Origin: Luedemannella flava
GTDB taxonomy: Bacteria; Actinomycetota; Actinomycetes; Mycobacteriales; Micromonosporaceae
DNA: 64,000 nucleotides
Assembly: GCF_039528515.1 (NCBI RefSeq)
Contig: NZ_BAAALT010000111.1
Location: 1-64,000 of the forward strand
Direction of reading: 5' to 3'
Both the position numbers and the translations under genes were made by a program. Of the stretch, positions 42,847-51,337 are shown in pieces. How positions within the stretch are numbered: the stretch's first letter is position 1; each line of letters starts with the position of its first letter. Under the pieces are notes generated by a model. That model worked only from the letters and a program-made list of their open reading frames with translations. It was not told the DNA's origin and did no database searches.

Positions 42847-44294
42847 TCGACCACCACGAACTGGCCCATCATGCCCTGGTCCTCGTGCTTGAGGACGTGG
42901 CAGTGGAACATGTAGGCCCGGTTCGGGTCGGCGTAGTCCCGGAACGCCATGATGATCTCGTACGTGACATCGCCGCGTAGGTAGATCGTGTCCTTCCAGC
43001 CCCGCAGCTCGGCCGGCGGCTCCTTGCCGCCGACCGACAGCACCTGGAACTGCACGTCGTGCACGTGGAACGTGTGCGGCTGGCCGTCGGCGTTGCGTAC
43101 CCGCCAGACCTCGACCGTGTCCTTCACGACCCGCGCGTCCACCCGCGACATGCTCATCGACTGACCGTTGATCTTCGTGTCGGCCAGCGAGAAGTCGCGG
43201 GTGCGCGTCGCGGCCGCGCGGTCGAACCGCGGCACGTCGACCAGGCGGGCCGGCACCGGCTTCGTCGCCCGCAGCGTGGCCGCCGCCCGCAGCTGGAGGA
43301 TGTCGAGCGTGTCATGGCCGCCGGAGATCCGGTCGCTGAGCGCGCCCGCGCCCAGCGTCGGCGGCGTACTGCGCAGCACGACCCGCTCCCCCGGCCGCAC
43401 CGCGACGACGATCTCGGCGCGCTCGCCCGGCGACAGCATCACCCGCCGCGTGGTCACCGGCGCGGCCAACAGGCCACCGTCCGTGCCGACCAGGTCGTAC
43501 TCCCGGTTGTCGGCGAAGCCGAAGTCGTAGACGCGCGCGTTGGAGGCGTTGAGCAGGCGCAGCCGGACCCGGTCCGTGGTGACGTCGAGGAACGCCGCGG
43601 CGGTGCCGTTGACGACGACCGTGTCGCCGAGAATGCCGATGGCGCCGAAGACGCCGCCGCGACCCTTGAGGTGGTCGCCGTCGAAGTTCTTGTCCTGCAC
43701 GATGACGGGCACGTCGTCCACGCCGTACTCGTGAGGCAGGGCCGCCACGTCGGTCGCCGGGTCGTCGAGGATGAACATCCCCGCGAGCCCCTGGTACGTC
43801 TGGTTGGCGGTAGAGCCGTGCGGATGCGGGTGGTACCACAGCGTCGCCGCCGGCTGGTTGATCCGCCAGGTCGGCGACCACGTCCCAGGGGCGTCGACCA
43901 TGCGCAGCGGGCCGCCGTCCGCCTCGGCCGGCAGGTGCATGCCGTGCCAGTGCACGGTCGTCGCCTCGGTCAGTCTGTTGTGGACGTTGACGACGACCTC
44001 CTCGCCGCGCTTGGCGCGCAGCGTCGGCCCGAGGTAGTCGCCGTTGAACCCCCACGTCGCGACGGGCCCGTTGCCGAAGTCGTGCCGCCCGCGCCGCGCC
44101 GTCAGCTCGAAGACCCGCCGGCCGCGCTCGTCGAGCCGTGACGGCGCGAGCGCCGGCACCGCGAGCGGCCGGACAAAATCGACTTTCCCGGCGGTGTTGT
44201 GCTCCAGACCCTGCCACGTCCACACGGCCGCCGCGCTGCCACCTCCGCACAACAGGAACAACACAGCAAAACCCACCACGAGTACGCGCCGCAC
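42840..44294 (-). CDS. Multicopper oxidase, membrane-anchored or exported
   Basis: Three-cupredoxin-domain oxidase of about 484 residues, CueO/CotA-like. All four copper-ligand motifs are intact: HWHGMH (115-120), WYHPHPHG, PHTFHVHD and the C-terminal HCHVLKHEDQGMM with the type 1 Cys, His and Met. The N-terminus is one hydrophobic segment (VLVVGFAVLFLLCGGGSAAA), a signal anchor with a possible lipobox-like Cys. The GTG at 44294 follows GGGGAGGGG with 7-bp spacing; the TTG at 44312 is less likely. Likely role: oxidation of copper, iron or phenolics. Confidence 0.93.
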   Translation of the reverse strand: MRRVLVVGFAVLFLLCGGGSAAAVWTWQGLEHNTAGKVDFVRPLAVPALAPSRLDERGRRVFELTARRGRHDFGNGPVATWGFNGDYLGPTLRAKRGEEVVVNVHNRLTEATTVHWHGMHLPAEADGGPLRMVDAPGTWSPTWRINQPAATLWYHPHPHGSTANQTYQGLAGMFILDDPATDVAALPHEYGVDDVPVIVQDKNFDGDHLKGRGGVFGAIGILGDTVVVNGTAAAFLDVTTDRVRLRLLNASNARVYDFGFADNREYDLVGTDGGLLAAPVTTRRVMLSPGERAEIVVAVRPGERVVLRSTPPTLGAGALSDRISGGHDTLDILQLRAAATLRATKPVPARLVDVPRFDRAAATRTRDFSLADTKINGQSMSMSRVDARVVKDTVEVWRVRNADGQPHTFHVHDVQFQVLSVGGKEPPAELRGWKDTIYLRGDVTYEIIMAFRDYADPNRAYMFHCHVLKHEDQGMMGQFVVVDQ

Positions 44295-44537
44295 CGCCCG
44301 ACCCCTCCCCAATGCGTGTCAGGCATGCAGCGTGCCGGCGCGTCCCCGCCAAGGTCGATACCGCGAGGCGGATCCCGGGGCTAAACGGGTGTCCCACCTA
44401 GGGACGTCCCCTGTGCCCCCTCAGGGCACCTCCGGGCCGCGCCGCGGATCCGTATGGGTCTTGGGAGCCTTGCCGTCCTATAGGCCGTTGTCGACCCCAA
44501 GATCCGGCGAGTTGCCGCCCGGTCGGGTGACGTTCGG
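44295..44537. other. Intergenic region upstream of the multicopper oxidase
   Basis: No gene recognised. GTGCCC (44413) and GGGCAC (44424) form a 6-bp hairpin with a 5-base loop. CCTATAGG (44478-44485) is a short palindrome. No convincing copper-regulator site was found. Confidence 0.45.
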
Positions 44538-45557
44538 TCAGCAGGTGGTGGTGGCGGCGACCGTGAGGGTGGCGTCCGTGGTGCGGGCCGAGAGGGAGAG
44601 GGTGGGATTGCGCCAGGCGACGCGGTCGGGAGCCGCCACGACCGGGGAGGTCACCGTGGCCGCCAGGGCCGTGTCCAGGGCGCGCGGGGCGGTGGCGGCC
44701 GGCGCGGTCGCGGCGACCGTCCACAGCGGACGGCCGTTCGGGCAGGTGAGGGCCGTGGAGTGCCAGGTGGCGTCCCGGGCGCCGAGGGCGGTGAGGACGT
44801 CGGTCACGGCGGCGCGCGCCTCGGCCGGCGGGTCGGTCGGCTCGGCGAGGTCGCCGTCGCGCTGCCGGCAGCCGGTGTCAACGACGAGACGCACCAGGCC
44901 GGGGCCTATGGACGTGCCGGTGAGCGACACGTAGTTGCCGCCGTCGGCGCGCATGCGCGGCGCCTCGGCGGACCCGGCGGCCGCCGCCCGGTAGGCGGCG
45001 GGCAGGTTCGCCGCCACCGTCTGGAGCAGGCGCTGCTCGCCGCCCGGGGACGTGAACAGGTCGATCGTCCGGGAGTACCGCACGCCGCGTCGGGCCACGC
45101 TGATGCGGCAGTCGCCGTCGCTGTCGAAGCCGCCGACGTCGGCGACCGGCCCGCCCGCCGCCGAGGCGCCGGCGGCGGTCAGGACGTCGACGGCGAGCCG
45201 GTCCGCGGTGGTCTTGGCCGACCCGATCGTGGTCTGCTCCCGATCGGTCGGGCCGTCGTTGCGCACCGACCACAGCGCTCCGGCCGCCAGCACCACGGCC
45301 CACACCACGGTGAGGATGATCAGCCAGCGCCGCGGCCGGGGCGCCGGCTCCGCCGGCGGGACCACGTAGGAGGGCAACACATAGACCGGCGGCAAGACAG
45401 CATCGGCCGGCGCGGTGGGCGCGACAGGCTCGGCCGGCGCGGTGGGCACCGCAGGCTCGGCCGGCGCGGTGGGCACCGCAGGCNTCGGGGGTTCGACAGG
45501 ATGGGCCGGTGCGGACGGGTCGGCCGGGTCGGTGGGCGGGTGGTCGGGGCTGGTCAC
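44538..45557 (-). CDS. Single-span membrane protein with Pro/Ala repeats, unknown
   Basis: About 339 residues: a cytoplasmic Pro-rich N-terminus with tandem nine-residue units of type PAEPAVPTA, one membrane helix (WLIILTVVWAVVLAAGALW), then an extracytoplasmic domain with scattered Cys (DGDCRISVARRG, DTGCRQRDGD, LTCPNGRPLW, final TTTC). The ambiguous base at 45484 falls in the repeat; the frame on both sides agrees, so N stands for a real base. The GTG at 45557 is chosen because upstream sequence is not protein-like. No family recognised. Confidence 0.65.
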   Translation of the reverse strand: MTSPDHPPTDPADPSAPAHPVEPPXPAVPTAPAEPAVPTAPAEPVAPTAPADAVLPPVYVLPSYVVPPAEPAPRPRRWLIILTVVWAVVLAAGALWSVRNDGPTDREQTTIGSAKTTADRLAVDVLTAAGASAAGGPVADVGGFDSDGDCRISVARRGVRYSRTIDLFTSPGGEQRLLQTVAANLPAAYRAAAAGSAEAPRMRADGGNYVSLTGTSIGPGLVRLVVDTGCRQRDGDLAEPTDPPAEARAAVTDVLTALGARDATWHSTALTCPNGRPLWTVAATAPAATAPRALDTALAATVTSPVVAAPDRVAWRNPTLSLSARTTDATLTVAATTTC

Positions 45558-45642
45558 CGCGACATCTTCGCAGGCCCGGAGACAACTGTGGCGGCCGCAG
45601 GCCCAACCGGGCCCGCGACCGCCACAGGGCGTTGCTCGGAGA

Positions 45643-45963
45643 TCACTCCGCGGCGACCGCCAGGGCCACCTCGTTGATGCCCCGGTCAGCGGTGACGACG
45701 GTGTCCCCGTTTCCGTGGCGCGACAGGGCGCGCAGTGTCCAGGTGCCGGGGGCCGCGAAGAAACGGAACTGCCCCAGCGGCGAGGTGACCACCTCTGCCG
45801 TGAACTCACCGGAACCGTCGAGCAGGCGCACGTACGCGCCGGCCACCGGCTCCTCGCCGGCGCGGACGACGCCGGTGATCACGGTCTCCTTCTCGACGTC
45901 AACGCTCGCCGGAATCGGCGCGGACTGCGCGGGCGCGCCGCAACCCAGAGAATTGCTGCTCAT
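45643..45963 (-). CDS. DUF1416 protein (SseC-like)
   Basis: Small beta-sandwich protein, about 106 residues, always paired with a thiosulphate sulphurtransferase in actinobacteria (SseC2 beside CysA2 in M. tuberculosis). Contains GCGAPAQS with a possible reactive Cys near the N-terminus, then ITGVVRAGEEPVAGAYVRLL and GQFRFFAAPGTWTLRALS, a CnaB-like fold. ATG 45963 is preferred over GTG 45969 because GGGAG is better spaced. Starts 14 bp after the sulfurtransferase stop. Confidence 0.88.
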   Translation of the reverse strand: MSSNSLGCGAPAQSAPIPASVDVEKETVITGVVRAGEEPVAGAYVRLLDGSGEFTAEVVTSPLGQFRFFAAPGTWTLRALSRHGNGDTVVTADRGINEVALAVAAE

Positions 45964-45977
45964 CGTCACCGTCTCCC

Positions 45978-46826
45978 TCAGGCCTTGCCGGGCTCGTCAC
46001 CGAGCGCGACGGGCACGCCGACCAGCGAGCCGTACTCGGTCCACGATCCGTCGTAGTTCTTCACGTTCTCGTGGCCCAGGATCTCCTTGAGCACGAACCA
46101 GGTGTGCGAGGAACGCTCGCCGATGCGGCAGTACGCGATGGTGTCCTTGCTGCCGTCGAGGCCCGCGTCGCCGTAGATCTTGGCCAGCTCGTCGTCGGAC
46201 TTGAAGGTGCCGTCCTCGTTGGCCGCCTTCGACCACGGCACGGAGATCGCGGTCGGGATGTGGCCGGCGCGCTGCGCCTGCTCCTGCGGCAGGTGGGCGG
46301 GGGCGAGCAGCCGGCCCGCGTACTCGTCGGGGGAACGCACGTCGACCAGGTTCTTGGCGCCGATCGCGGAGACCACCTCGTCGCGGAACGCACGGATCGA
46401 CAGGTCGGGGTCGCTGGCCTGGTAGTTCGTGGCCTCGCGGGACACCGGGTCGCCGACCAGCGGCCGGTTGTCCAGCTCCCACTTCTTGCGGCCACCGTCG
46501 AGCAGCTTCACGTCGCCGTGGCCGTACAGCTTGAAGTACCAGTACGCGTACGCGGCGAACCAGTTGTTGTTGCCGCCGTACAGGATGACCTGGTCGTCGT
46601 TGGCGACGCCCCGCTCGGACAGGAGCGCGGCGAACTGCTCCTTGTTGACGAAGTCGCGGCGGATCGGGTCCTGGAGGTCCTGCTTCCAGTCCAGCTTGAT
46701 CGCGCCGGGGATGTGGGCGGCGTCGTACGCCGACGTGTCCTCGTCGACCTCGACGAAGACGACGCCGGGGGCGCCGAGGTTCTTCTCGGCCCAGTCGGCC
46801 GAGACGAGCGCGCTGTCGCGACTCAT
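45978..46826 (-). CDS. Thiosulphate sulphurtransferase (tandem rhodanese, CysA/SseA type)
   Basis: Two rhodanese domains, 282 residues. The C-terminal domain carries the persulphide Cys233 in AYCRIGERSSHTW; the N-terminal domain has YGGNNNW at the same place and is inactive, as usual. Moves sulphur from thiosulphate to acceptors. AAGGGAG lies 6 bp before the ATG. A Cys-rich leader peptide lies 144 bp upstream, pointing to regulation by cysteine supply. Followed by DUF1416. Confidence 0.94.
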   Translation of the reverse strand: MSRDSALVSADWAEKNLGAPGVVFVEVDEDTSAYDAAHIPGAIKLDWKQDLQDPIRRDFVNKEQFAALLSERGVANDDQVILYGGNNNWFAAYAYWYFKLYGHGDVKLLDGGRKKWELDNRPLVGDPVSREATNYQASDPDLSIRAFRDEVVSAIGAKNLVDVRSPDEYAGRLLAPAHLPQEQAQRAGHIPTAISVPWSKAANEDGTFKSDDELAKIYGDAGLDGSKDTIAYCRIGERSSHTWFVLKEILGHENVKNYDGSWTEYGSLVGVPVALGDEPGKA

Positions 46827-46850
46827 TCGTACTCCCTTTGTGGTTGAGAT

Positions 46851-46878
46851 GCGCAGGCGCTCACGGCAGCCCCTGCGC
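46851..46878 (-). promoter_or_regulatory. Hairpin between leader peptide and sulphurtransferase
   Basis: GCGCAGG (46851-46857) and CCTGCGC (46872-46878) pair across 14 bases in the leader RNA, ending about 25 bp before the sulphurtransferase start. Possible attenuation structure; inferred. Confidence 0.35.
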
Positions 46879-46970
46879 GCGAACGTTGTAGGTCCATACG
46901 CGTAGGTCTGCGGCGCAACAGCAAGATCACACCAAGAAAATGGGCAAAGCCTTACCGCCGCCGCCGGAAT

Positions 46971-47045
46971 CTAGCGGCAGCGACACAAGCAGGCGGCCAC
47001 GCGGCACAGGTCGACCGCGCGCCTCTTGGTGAGCAGGGTGCCCAT
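46971..47045 (-). CDS. Cys-rich leader peptide (24 residues)
   Basis: A short frame starting MGTLLTKRR and ending CRVAACLCRCR, with four Cys in the last 11 residues, then TAG. It matches the known actinobacterial pattern (LLTKRRAVDLCRVA) of putative leader peptides ahead of sulphur genes, where ribosome stalling at Cys codons controls downstream expression. TAACCT lies about 7 bp before the ATG and no ribosome site is seen, so it may be leaderless. Lies 144 bp before the sulphurtransferase on the same strand. Confidence 0.82.
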   Translation of the reverse strand: MGTLLTKRRAVDLCRVAACLCRCR

Positions 47046-47118
47046 AACGTGGGAGGTTACCAGCAGATGTCGGGACGACCCAACGCCTGGCCGGATGCTG
47101 GGAAGCCCCGGCGGAATC

Positions 47119-47907
47119 TCACTGCGCGAGCGGGACGTCCTTCGCCGTGGCGGTCACGGCCAGCCCGCCGTCGGTCGCGGCCACCTTCGCCACGGTCAGC
47201 CCGAACGGCAGCGGCGGCACGGTGAACCCGACGGACAGCTCGTCCTGAAGGTTGTTGATGTAGTCCTCCGCCTCCTGGGGCAGGTCCATGCCCGAGACGG
47301 ACGCGTCGGAGACCCGGACCCGGATCTGGTTGCGGACCACGGAGAACGTCGCGGTGGCGGCGACGGGCACCCGCTCGCCGTTGACCTTGGCGGTGCCGGT
47401 CACCCGCACGCTCTCGCCGGCCGGCGCGAAGGTGGCGTCGCCGAAGTCCATCCCGGCGTAGTCCAGCAGCCCGGGCAGCAGGTCCCAGGCGATCGTGGCC
47501 ACGCCGGTGACCTTCGCGGCGGTGGCCTTGGGCGACCCGCCCAGGAGGTCGCCGGTCGGCGCCGTCACGTCGTCCGCGTTGATGCGCAGGTTCGACACGC
47601 GCACCTTGCCCGAGCGCAGGTCGTCGATGTCGATGACGATCCGGTCGTAATGACCGTTGGCCACCTGGGTGAGGAACGGGAACCCCTCGATGTCCACGTC
47701 CGTGGCGGCCGCGGTGATCTGCTGCTTGTTCAGTTCCGTCTCGACGACCGACACGAGGCGACTCTCCGCCATGGTGGCGCCCACCCGGTCGGCCACCACG
47801 ACCAACCCGGCGAGTACGACGAGGACGACCAGCAGGCCCAAGCCGAACCCGCGGCGCCGTCGCGGCCTGCGCGGAGTCGCGACCGCCTCGTCCACCGTCG
47901 TCACCAT
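47119..47907 (-). CDS. DUF2993/LmeA-family lipid-binding protein (Rv0817c-like)
   Basis: Periplasmic phospholipid-binding protein type, 262 residues; LmeA in mycobacteria supports mannosyltransferase function in the envelope. A basic N-terminus (PRRPRRRRG) and one membrane segment (GLGLLVVLVVLAGLVVVADR) precede the DUF2993 domain (ATDVDIEGFPFLTQVANG, YDRIVIDIDDL, VSNLRINADDV). GGGAGG lies 6 bp before the ATG at 47907; the frame extends to 47967. Gene order DUF1416-sulphurtransferase-this gene-GlnR matches Rv0814c-Rv0818. Confidence 0.87.
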   Translation of the reverse strand: MVTTVDEAVATPRRPRRRRGFGLGLLVVLVVLAGLVVVADRVGATMAESRLVSVVETELNKQQITAAATDVDIEGFPFLTQVANGHYDRIVIDIDDLRSGKVRVSNLRINADDVTAPTGDLLGGSPKATAAKVTGVATIAWDLLPGLLDYAGMDFGDATFAPAGESVRVTGTAKVNGERVPVAATATFSVVRNQIRVRVSDASVSGMDLPQEAEDYINNLQDELSVGFTVPPLPFGLTVAKVAATDGGLAVTATAKDVPLAQ

Positions 47908-47950
47908 GCCTCGCCTCCCTGCGGGCGCCCCGCTGAGAAGGATGCCCGAT

Positions 47951-49093
47951 TCAGTTAAGGATGACACCCACCACGTAGGAGGCCGGCGCGGCGAGCGCGA
48001 ACGCCGCCAACGGGCCCTGCATGTGCCGGGCGAGCCACATGAACGGCACCTCGCCTTCGAGCCGGCGGCCCGCCTCGGCGTACCCCGTGCCGAGGTCCAC
48101 CACGACCGCGACCAGCGCCGCGGCCATGCCGGCGGCCGCGCCGCCCACCGGGCTGAGCCCGTCGATGTAGGAGCCCACGACCGCGGCGGCCGCGGTGCCC
48201 AGCATGGCGCCGACGACCACGCCGACCGCGCCGCGCGGCACCTGCGGCGCGAGCCGTGGCGACGGCACGAAGATGTCGCACATCCGCGCCGAGGCCAGCG
48301 CGATGCCGGCGGCGATCAGGCCCGCGTCGAGCACCTGGGTGCCGGCCTTCTGCCGGGACAGCACGATGAGCGCCGCGAAGGCGGCGACGCCCACGACGAT
48401 CGTCATGCTCACGCCGAGGGACTCGGTCAGCCCGGCCCGGCTGTGCCGTCGCACGAGCTGACCGATCACGGCCAGGACGAACGCGCCCGCGATGACGTAA
48501 CCCAGCGGGGCCAGGGTCGGCTCGACGGGGAGGTTCACCGAGATGTCGGCGGCCGCGGCGGCGACGAGCCCGACGCCGGCCACGATGAACGGCGCGGGCG
48601 GGCGGCTCGCGGCGGTCCAGGCGACGACGAAGAGCAGCTGCGCCCCGAAGATCACGACGGAGAAGCCGGACCGGTTGGCCTGCGCGCCGAGCACCAGCAC
48701 GGCGGCCAGGACCAGCGCGAACGCGGCGATCGTGAGGGAGAGCAGCCGGCGCACCGGCACCTCGGGGATGTCGAGATCTTCCTCGGGGTCCGGCTCCGGG
48801 GCGGGCCGCCGCCGGCGTGGGCGGGCATCCTCGTCGGTCGACGGGCGACGCTCGAGGCCGCGCCCACCACCGCGACCGCGCGACTCCTCGGCCGGGTCGG
48901 CGTCCCACGGGTTCTCCGCGCCCTCGCCACGGCGGGCGCCGCGCCGACCGGCGGGCGCGTCAGGACGACCGCTGCCGGGCCGCTGCGGGCCGCCGGCGCG
49001 CTCGCCGGAGACACGCGATGTCGCAGCCGCCGGGCGGCCGCCGCCGGATCTCGGCTCGCGGGCACGGTCGTCTGGGCCAGGGCTGGGGAACAC
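47951..49093 (-). CDS. Multi-span membrane protein with charged disordered N-terminus
   Basis: About 380 residues. The first 110 are Arg/Asp/Gly/Pro-rich and disordered (RPRRRRPAPEPDPEEDLDI at the end); the rest has eight to ten hydrophobic segments (LLSLTIAAFALVLAAVLVLG, GFSVVIFGAQLLFVVAWTA, APLGYVIAGAFVLAVIGQL and others). No family recognised. Start uncertain: GTG 49093 is a guess because the frame runs to 49312 through non-coding-like sequence. Lies 43 bp before the LmeA-like gene on the same strand. Confidence 0.6.
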   Translation of the reverse strand: MFPSPGPDDRAREPRSGGGRPAAATSRVSGERAGGPQRPGSGRPDAPAGRRGARRGEGAENPWDADPAEESRGRGGGRGLERRPSTDEDARPRRRRPAPEPDPEEDLDIPEVPVRRLLSLTIAAFALVLAAVLVLGAQANRSGFSVVIFGAQLLFVVAWTAASRPPAPFIVAGVGLVAAAAADISVNLPVEPTLAPLGYVIAGAFVLAVIGQLVRRHSRAGLTESLGVSMTIVVGVAAFAALIVLSRQKAGTQVLDAGLIAAGIALASARMCDIFVPSPRLAPQVPRGAVGVVVGAMLGTAAAAVVGSYIDGLSPVGGAAAGMAAALVAVVVDLGTGYAEAGRRLEGEVPFMWLARHMQGPLAAFALAAPASYVVGVILN

Positions 49094-49495
49094 GCCCCGA
49101 TCGTGCCATGCGCCGGCGCGCCGGACGACCCAGGGCGACCACCAGCGGCGATCGACACGGGACAACACGGACTTTGTGACGACAAACACACACCTCCGTA
49201 ACCGGGTTACGAGGGAATGAATCTCATTATTTGAGAAATCAGGCTTGTATACAGCGACGACGCGGTGGCCCACGTCGGGAAGCGGGCAGGCCAGGACCAT
49301 GAAACGCCGCACCGCCCGCGATCCTCACATCACCACCCCGTGTCGAGTGGGAACGCGGCTACACGGCGGCAACATCCGAACGGTTGAGCTGTGTCCGGGA
49401 AGTCGTCAGATAGAGTCTGTCTGGTATCCACCCGTCAGCGACGCCGGGACTCTCCCGAAAACGGTGTGTTAACACCGCCGACACGGAGGTGACGC
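49094..49495. other. Divergent regulatory region before glnR
   Basis: 402 bp without a credible gene; a 57-codon frame at 49299-49472 has poor third-position GC and is rejected. Contains the palindrome CGTAACC-G-GGTTACG (49197-49211), the inverted repeat TCTCA-N5-TGAGA (49222-49236) and an AT-rich island (49213-49256) that stands out in this GC-rich DNA. Likely holds the promoters for glnR and for the membrane protein. Confidence 0.5.
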
Positions 49496-50242
49496 GTGGA
49501 GATCCTGTTGCTAACCACGATCAACGGGTCAGCCAACACTGAGGTCCCAACCACCGTCCTGCCCGCCCTTGATCTGCTGCCCCACTCCGTGCGCACGGCC
49601 CCTCGGGACGTGCGCGCTCTTGTTGCGGGCACCAGTCCTGATGTTGTGATCGTCGACGCCCGCGCCGAGCTGGCCGAGGCCCGCGCCACCTGTCGCATGC
49701 TGCACGCGACCGGTCTCGGGGTCCCGCTGCTCGCCGTCGTCGCCGAGGCCGGCCTCGTGGCACTCAACGCCGACTGGGGCATCGACGACGCCATCCTCAC
49801 CTCCGCCGGCCCCGCCGAGGTCGAGGCGCGCCTGCGCCTCGCCGTGGGTCGCCTGACCACCGCCGCCGCGGTCGGCAGTGGCCTGATCCGCGCCGGCGAG
49901 CTGGCCATCGACCCGGACACGTACGCGGCGAAGCTCAAGGGTCGCCCGCTCGACCTGACGTACAAGGAGTTCGAGCTCCTCAAGTTCCTCGCCCAGCACC
50001 CCGGCCGGGTCTTCACCCGTGACCAGCTGCTGCGCGAGGTCTGGGGCTACGACTACTTCGGCGGCACCCGCACGGTCGACGTGCACGTGCGACGCCTGCG
50101 CGCCAAGCTCGGCTCGGAATACGAGTCGATGATCGGCACGGTCCGGCAGGTGGGGTACAAGTTCGTGGTCCCTTCCACCCGGTCTCTGCCGGACGCTGAC
50201 CTCGGGGTGCACCTCCCCGCGACGCTGCCCGCCTCCGTCTGA
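49496..50242 (+). CDS. glnR: GlnR-type nitrogen response regulator (Rv0818-like)
   Basis: OmpR-family orphan regulator of nitrogen genes, 248 residues. The receiver domain has Asp54 in VVIVDARAEL but lacks the usual acidic pocket and Lys (GVPLLAVVAEAGLVALNADW), as in GlnR proteins that act without phosphorylation. The DNA-binding domain is highly typical: AKLKGRPLDLTYKEFELLKF, HPGRVFTRDQLLREVWGYDY, FGGTRTVDVHVRRLRAKLG. GTG start with CGGAGGTGA upstream. mshD follows as in mycobacteria. Confidence 0.92.
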   Translation: MEILLLTTINGSANTEVPTTVLPALDLLPHSVRTAPRDVRALVAGTSPDVVIVDARAELAEARATCRMLHATGLGVPLLAVVAEAGLVALNADWGIDDAILTSAGPAEVEARLRLAVGRLTTAAAVGSGLIRAGELAIDPDTYAAKLKGRPLDLTYKEFELLKFLAQHPGRVFTRDQLLREVWGYDYFGGTRTVDVHVRRLRAKLGSEYESMIGTVRQVGYKFVVPSTRSLPDADLGVHLPATLPASV

Positions 50243-50349
50243 GACCGCTCCGCACCACCGAAACACCCCGCGACACCACGTCGGCCGCCGAACCCACCAG
50301 TCGGCGCCGACGTCGTCACGGGCCGCGAACGGCGGCTACGGTTGACGAC

Positions 50350-51291
50350 GTGAGCGCCCACCATCCCGACGTCGAGCGCACCGACCAGCTCTCGCCCGCC
50401 GAGGTGGCCGCCGTCTTCCGGCTCGCCGGCGCGGCGGGTGACGCCGACGGGGCGTACCCCCTCTCCGAACACACGGCGCTGCACCTGCGCCACGGCGGCG
50501 ACCGCCCCGCCGTGCACCTGCTCATCCGCGACGGCGCCGACATCGCCGGGTACGCGCACGTCGACACGACCGACGCCGTCGACGGCGCCGCCGCCGAACT
50601 CGTGGTGCACCCCCTGCGGCGCCGGCACGGCTTCGGGCGGGCCCTCGTGACCGCCGCGATAGCGGTGGCCACCGAGCGCGACCCGGCCGGCCGGCTGCGG
50701 CTGTGGTCGCACGGCGACCATCCGTCGGCGTCGGCGCTCGCGCTGTCGCTGGGCTTCACCCGCGTCCGCGCCCTGTGGCAGATGCGCCGCTCGCTGCACA
50801 CCCCCGTCCCCGAGCCGGTCGTGGCCGACGGCGTGGCCCTGCGCGCGTTCCGGCCCGGCGCGGACGACGAGGCCTGGCTCTCGGTCAACGCACGCGCCTT
50901 CGCCCACCACCCCGAACAGGGCCGCTGGACGCACGACGACCTGCGCACGCGCATGGCCGAGCCGTGGTTCGACCCGGCCGGGTTCCTGCTCGCCGTGAAC
51001 GTGGCCGACGACGCCCTGCTCGGCTTCCACTGGACGAAGGTCCACGGTGCCCGGGACGGCCACCAGCACGACGCGCTCGGCGAGGTGTACGTCCTCGGCG
51101 TCGACCCGGCCGCCCAGGGCATGGGCCTGGGCCGCACGCTGACCCTGGCCGGGCTGCGCCACCTGCGCGAACAGGGCCTGTCCCAGGTCATGTTGTACGT
51201 CGACGAGGCCAACCACGCCGCCACGACCCTCTACACGGCCCTCGGCTTCGCCCGCTGGGCCACGGACGTCTCCTACAGCCGCGACCGCTGA
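50350..51291 (+). CDS. mshD: Mycothiol synthase MshD
   Basis: Last step of mycothiol synthesis: acetyl-CoA-dependent acetylation of Cys-GlcN-Ins. Tandem GNAT domains in 313 residues: the first with ELVVHPLRRRHGFGRALV, the second with VYVLGVDPAAQGMGLGRTLT (acetyl-CoA loop) and MLYVDEANHAATTLYTALGF. TACGGT ends 7 bp before the GTG, so likely leaderless. With mshA at 20 kb, two mycothiol genes lie in the window. Confidence 0.95.
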   Translation: MSAHHPDVERTDQLSPAEVAAVFRLAGAAGDADGAYPLSEHTALHLRHGGDRPAVHLLIRDGADIAGYAHVDTTDAVDGAAAELVVHPLRRRHGFGRALVTAAIAVATERDPAGRLRLWSHGDHPSASALALSLGFTRVRALWQMRRSLHTPVPEPVVADGVALRAFRPGADDEAWLSVNARAFAHHPEQGRWTHDDLRTRMAEPWFDPAGFLLAVNVADDALLGFHWTKVHGARDGHQHDALGEVYVLGVDPAAQGMGLGRTLTLAGLRHLREQGLSQVMLYVDEANHAATTLYTALGFARWATDVSYSRDR

Positions 51292-51337
51292 CGTCTACGC
51301 GCCCCGTCCGGCGCTGCGCGCCGGGACCGCGTTGGCG

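Noticed and set aside
49299..49472. 57-codon frame before glnR as an upstream peptide
   Set aside because: Third-position GC is low for this genome and no recognised motif is present.
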